Positions 6,205 through 9,164 of a stretch of 9,164 bases of DNA are shown here, piece by piece; positions within the stretch are counted from its first letter, which is position 1, and every line of letters begins with the position of its first letter. The position numbers and the translations under genes are program-made. Under the pieces are notes generated by a model that was not told where the DNA came from, did not search any database, and saw only the letters and a program-made list of their open reading frames with translations. Origin of the DNA: an uncultured Collinsella sp. (lineage in GTDB: Bacteria; Actinomycetota; Coriobacteriia; Coriobacteriales; Coriobacteriaceae); contig CAUDCB010000071.1 of assembly GCA_958447915.1 (NCBI GenBank), positions 1 to 9,164 on the forward strand. Reading direction: 5' to 3'.

Positions 6205-7038
6205 ATGGAAAACGAGAACATCACCGCCGTCGCCAAGGGCAAGCCCTCCGGCTACAAGGTCACCAAGAAGGACCTGCGCAACGCGAACTGGCGCTGGCTC
6301 ATGAGCGTGTGCACCTTCAACTACCAGACCCAGCAGGGCGCCTCAGTCGCCTACGCCCTCTCGCCGGTCCTGAGGAAGATCTACACGAACGACGAGGACT
6401 ATAAGCAAGCGCTCAACAACCACTTCCGCTACTACAACACCCAGCCTTGGCTCGCCGCCATCATCCTTGGCGCCTGCGTGGCCATGGAGGAGCGCGACGG
6501 CCTAGCGGCGGCGGACGCCGTCCAAGACCTGAAGATCGGCACCATGGGACCGCTCGCCGGCGTCGGCGACTCCCTGCTCATGACCATGATCCCGACCATC
6601 ATGGGCTCCATCGCCGCCTACATGGCCATCGAGGGCAACCCCGTGGGAGCCGGCATCTGGTTCGCGCTCATCCTGGCCATCTTCTGGGTCCGCATGCACG
6701 CCCTCGAGTTCGGCTACAAGCAGGGCGTGAAGCTCGTCACCGACTTCAGCGAGAAGCTTCCCAACCTCACTGCCGCCGCCTCCGTGCTCGGCCTCACCGT
6801 GGTCGGCTGCCTCATCGCCTCGGTCATCGGCGTCACCTGCCCGATTAGCTTCAGCTTCGGCGACGTCGCGATGGAGATCCAGCCGCTGCTCGACAAGATC
6901 CTGCCTGCCATGATCCCCGCCGCCATCACGGGAAGCGCGTATTACCTTCTTACCAAGAAGAACGCGAGCATGACGGCCCTCATCCTCGTGGTGATTGTCC
7001 TCGCGATGGTCGCCTCCGCCGCCGGCATCCTCGCTTAG
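6205..7038 (+). CDS. PTS mannose-family EIID component
   Basis: This 277-residue membrane protein is the IID subunit that pairs with IIC. Family signatures are visible: NWRWLMSVCTFNYQTQQG near residue 30, YYNTQPWLAAIILG near residue 75, and KIGTMGPLAGVGDSLL near residue 112. C-terminal hydrophobic helices lie at about 190-212 and 255-277. The family more often has NTHP where this protein has NTQP, a small departure. The start is 2 bases after the IIC stop and its Shine-Dalgarno (GGAGAGGATGAG) lies inside the end of IIC, so the two are translationally coupled. Confidence 0.93.
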   Translation: MENENITAVAKGKPSGYKVTKKDLRNANWRWLMSVCTFNYQTQQGASVAYALSPVLRKIYTNDEDYKQALNNHFRYYNTQPWLAAIILGACVAMEERDGLAAADAVQDLKIGTMGPLAGVGDSLLMTMIPTIMGSIAAYMAIEGNPVGAGIWFALILAIFWVRMHALEFGYKQGVKLVTDFSEKLPNLTAAASVLGLTVVGCLIASVIGVTCPISFSFGDVAMEIQPLLDKILPAMIPAAITGSAYYLLTKKNASMTALILVVIVLAMVASAAGILA

Positions 7039-7064
7039 CTTCGACCCAAGAGATTGGTGAATCA

Positions 7065-7463
7065 ATGAGAAAGATAGTTGTGGCGAGCCATTCCCTTCTC
7101 GCCCAGGGCTTCAAGGACACCCTCGAGTTCCTTACGGGTAAGGGCGACGCCGTCAACGCCGTGTGCGCCTACGTGAACGACAACGGCGAGGGGCTCGACG
7201 CGGCGGTCGAGGCGGCTCTTTCGGGCACTGACGAGGTCGTCGTCCTTACCGACGCGTTCGGCGGCAGCGTGAACCAGCGCTTCTCCCGCTTCGCCTCCGA
7301 CCGGATCCACGTGATCGCGGGTGTCAACCTCCCGCTCGCCATGACGGTCGCGCTCGCGCGCCCCGACGAGAAGCTCGACTTCGATGCCCTCGTCAACGAG
7401 GCGCGCCAGCAGATCATCTACGTGAACGGTGTCAGTTCTGCCGAGTGCGACGACGACGAATAG
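7065..7463 (+). CDS. PTS mannose-family EIIA component
   Basis: This 132-residue cytoplasmic protein is a stand-alone EIIA of the mannose family, receiving phosphate from HPr on H9 (KIVVASHSLLAQG) and passing it to EIIB. VVVLTDAFGGSVNQRF (about residues 58-73) and VIAGVNLPLAM (about 84-94) match the family's LVDLFGGSP and GVNLPML motifs. The ribosome binding site is weak (GGTGA), which may set a lower level than the membrane subunits. It is last of the four PTS genes, whereas in lev- and man-type operons EIIA usually comes first or is fused to EIIB. Confidence 0.92.
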   Translation: MRKIVVASHSLLAQGFKDTLEFLTGKGDAVNAVCAYVNDNGEGLDAAVEAALSGTDEVVVLTDAFGGSVNQRFSRFASDRIHVIAGVNLPLAMTVALARPDEKLDFDALVNEARQQIIYVNGVSSAECDDDE

Positions 7464-7475
7464 AGGAGGTCGACG

Positions 7476-8600
7476 ATGAGAGAGTTCCTTAAGGACGTGT
7501 GGATGCACGGCGGTGAGGAAAGCCGCGCCATCACCCCCGAGAACATCACGGGCGAGAAGGGCCGCGCCGCCATGTCGGCCAGCCACCTCGGCGTCGGCCG
7601 CAAGGGCTCGTGCTGCGTGCCCCTTGAGTCCGGCGAGACCATCACGCTCGCGGACATCGAGGGCCCCGGCATCATCCGCCACATCTGGATGACCGTCCCC
7701 GACAAGACCGCCGCCGGCAGCTTCGTCATGCGCGACCTCGTGCTGCGCTTCTACTGGGACGACGAGGAGACCCCCTCGGTCGAGTGCCCTGTCGGCGACT
7801 TCTTCTGTAACGGCTTCGGTGAGCGCGCCATTGTCAACTCAATGCCCATCTGCGTGAACCCGACGGGCGGCATGAACTGCTACTTCGAGATGCCCTTCAG
7901 GAAGCACGCCAAGGTCACGCTTACGAGCGAGCACCCCGGGTTCATTAAGTACATCTTCTACACGTTCAACTACGCGCTCACCGACGTGCCGGACGACGCC
8001 ATGTACTTCCACGCTCGCTTTAACCGCGAGCGCAGCACCCGCAGGGGCGTCGACTACACCGTGCTCGACGGCGTGCGCGGCAAGGGCTACTACGTCGGCA
8101 CCTACATGGCCCTGTGCGCCCTGGAGCGCTATTGGTGGGGCGAGGGCGAGATGAAGTTCTTCCTCGACGGCGACGAGGAGTTCCCCACGGTCACCTCGAC
8201 GGGAGCCGAGGACTACTTCGGCGGTGCCTGGGCCTTTCTCGACAGGCCGCCCCACGCGCTGCCCGAGGCGCAGTGCTTCAACACGCTGTTCGCCGGCTAC
8301 CCGTACCGCTCGACGCGCGACGCCACGCGCGACCGCTTCAGCGCGGGCAAGCCGAACCCGAACCCGATGCTCGCGACCAACGACGACGCGCTGCCCAGGC
8401 ACGGTCTCTACAGGTGGCACCTTCCCGACCCGATCTCGTTCAAGGAGGACCTGCGCGTGACATTCCAGGACCTCGGCAACGACGACATCAAGCTCTACGA
8501 GCGCGAGGACGACATCTCCACCGTCGCCTACTGGTACCAAAGCGAGCCGCACGCCGTGCTCGCCCCGTTTGCCGCAAGGCAGGACCGCGTGCCCAGGTAG
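7476..8600 (+). CDS. GH172 (DUF2961) glycoside hydrolase, cytoplasmic
   Basis: This 374-residue protein belongs to the DUF2961 family, now glycoside hydrolase family 172. Conserved blocks in order are IEGPGIIRHIWMTV (61-74), RFYWDDEETPSVECPVGDFF (91-110), GGMNCYFEMPFRKHAKVTL (131-149), GYYVGTYMAL (204-213), YWWGEGEMKFFLDGD (219-233), TGAEDYFGGAWAF (242-254), NTLFAGYPY (269-277) and YRWHLPDPISF (312-322). The glutamates in WWGEGE (E223/E225) and TGAEDYF (E245) are the probable catalytic pair, judged by conservation and by the spacing of about 21 residues known for characterised members. Known members form or cleave difructose dianhydride I and alpha-D-fructofuranosides, or release alpha-D-arabinofuranose. 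There is no signal peptide, so it acts in the cytoplasm on something already imported, most simply by the PTS encoded 12 bases upstream. AGGAGGT precedes the start. The exact substrate is inference. Confidence 0.9.
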   Translation: MREFLKDVWMHGGEESRAITPENITGEKGRAAMSASHLGVGRKGSCCVPLESGETITLADIEGPGIIRHIWMTVPDKTAAGSFVMRDLVLRFYWDDEETPSVECPVGDFFCNGFGERAIVNSMPICVNPTGGMNCYFEMPFRKHAKVTLTSEHPGFIKYIFYTFNYALTDVPDDAMYFHARFNRERSTRRGVDYTVLDGVRGKGYYVGTYMALCALERYWWGEGEMKFFLDGDEEFPTVTSTGAEDYFGGAWAFLDRPPHALPEAQCFNTLFAGYPYRSTRDATRDRFSAGKPNPNPMLATNDDALPRHGLYRWHLPDPISFKEDLRVTFQDLGNDDIKLYEREDDISTVAYWYQSEPHAVLAPFAARQDRVPR

Positions 8601-8627
8601 GGTCGCCTCGAAACATGCCAACGTTAT

Positions 8628-8661
8628 GGGCGCCCGCGGTTGACCATGGCTACGGGCGCCC
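8628..8661 (+). terminator. Hairpin between GH172 and ROK genes
   Basis: A perfect 9-bp stem GGGCGCCCG (8628-8636) with CGGGCGCCC (8653-8661) closes on a 16-base loop; the tail is only TTTG. It ends 10 bases before the AAGGAGG of the kinase. With so poor a T-run it is more likely a partial terminator, or an mRNA-stabilising or processing structure, than a full stop. Confidence 0.45.
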
Positions 8662-8679
8662 CTTTGCAAGGAGGATCAC

Positions 8680-9164
8680 ATGAGCGAAAAGCAAATGAGG
8701 CTCGGCGCCCTCGAGGCCGGCGGGACCAAGATGGTCTGTGCCGTGGTGTACGGCGACGGCGAGGTCCTCGACCGTATGGAGACCCCGACGCTTGCGCCCG
8801 CCGAGACCGTCCCGCAGATGATCGAGTGGTTCGCCGCCCGCGATGTGGACGCGTTGGGCATCGGCGCCTTCGGCCCGACCTGCGTCAACCCCGCCGACGA
8901 GCGCTACGGCTCCATCCTGCAGACCCCCAAGCTCGCGTGGCGAGGCTATGGTCTTCGCGCCGCGTTCGCCGACGCCCTCGGGATTCCGGTGGCCTACGAC
9001 ACGGACGTGAACGTTGCCTGCCTCGGCGAAGTGGTCTTCGGCTGCTGCAAGGGGCTCGAGGACGCCGTCTACGTGACCATCGGCACCGGTGTGGGCGCGG
9101 GCGTCATGTGCGCGGGCAGGCTCCTTCACGGCATGCTGCACCCCGAGGCCGGCCACATGCTGGT
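8680..9164 (+). CDS. ROK-family sugar kinase, probable fructokinase (partial)
   Basis: The first 161 residues of a ROK kinase are present; the gene runs off the window. The N-terminal phosphate-binding motif is LGALEAGGTKMVCAV (8-22), with Glu in place of the Asp of glucokinase-type ROK proteins, as in Bacillus fructokinases. IGIGAFGP (59-66), TPKLAWRGY (82-90) and YDTDVNVACLGE (106-117) follow; D109 is the expected catalytic base. VTIGTGVGAGV and HPEAGHM begin the sugar- and zinc-binding region (H159 probable first zinc ligand). These details fit fructokinase better than glucokinase or N-acetylmannosamine kinase. The start at 8680 has AAGGAGG 6 bases upstream. Its place after PTS and GH172 suggests it phosphorylates the unphosphorylated sugar released inside the cell. 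The missing C-terminal half prevents a firm substrate call. Confidence 0.88.
   Translation, partial: MSEKQMRLGALEAGGTKMVCAVVYGDGEVLDRMETPTLAPAETVPQMIEWFAARDVDALGIGAFGPTCVNPADERYGSILQTPKLAWRGYGLRAAFADALGIPVAYDTDVNVACLGEVVFGCCKGLEDAVYVTIGTGVGAGVMCAGRLLHGMLHPEAGHML

Noticed and set aside
1..9164. CRISPR arrays, tRNA or rRNA genes, replication origin, riboswitch
   Set aside because: I saw no regularly spaced repeats, no cloverleaf or rRNA signatures and no recognisable riboswitch core anywhere in the window.

Overview
The window is GC-rich and codes almost entirely on the + strand. An L24-type ribosomal protein with a four-cysteine C-terminus, strong GC-ending codon bias and the general flavour of the proteins suggest a gut-type actinobacterium of the class Coriobacteriia (Collinsella/Olsenella-like). 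This assignment is inference from style, not from a marker gene.

Left part (1-2050): rplX (L24) is followed at once by a clear intrinsic terminator instead of the usual rplE. Then comes about 580 bases without a credible gene, rich in small dyads and imperfect repeats. Next are two broken genes joined back to back: a minus-strand IS3/IS150-type transposase remnant with an internal deletion and a lost 5' end, and the plus-strand 3' end of a 5'-methylthioadenosine/S-adenosylhomocysteine nucleosidase gene carrying a 1-base frameshift. A long hairpin closes the nucleosidase remnant. This part looks like a rearrangement scar.

Right part (2039-9164): a carbohydrate-use locus in one orientation. 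It starts with a 913-residue LevR-like regulator (winged helix, degenerate AAA+ domain, PRD, EIIA-Man-like, EIIB-like, PRD). After a 123-base gap follow four mannose-family PTS genes in the order IIB, IIC, IID, IIA, then a cytoplasmic GH172 (DUF2961) glycosidase, and after a hairpin the start of a ROK-family sugar kinase closest in appearance to bacterial fructokinases, cut by the window edge.

The layout recalls the Bacillus lev operon (LevR, mannose-family PTS, fructan hydrolase), but a GH172 enzyme takes the place of the extracellular levanase. GH172 contains difructose-dianhydride-I-processing alpha-fructofuranosidases and alpha-D-arabinofuranosidases. A testable reading is that the PTS imports and phosphorylates an alpha-linked fructose-type disaccharide or anhydride, the intracellular GH172 enzyme splits it, and the ROK kinase phosphorylates the free sugar. 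The regulator would sense PTS phosphorylation, but its AAA+ domain lacks the GAFTGA loop and has a changed Walker B, so it probably does not work through sigma-54.
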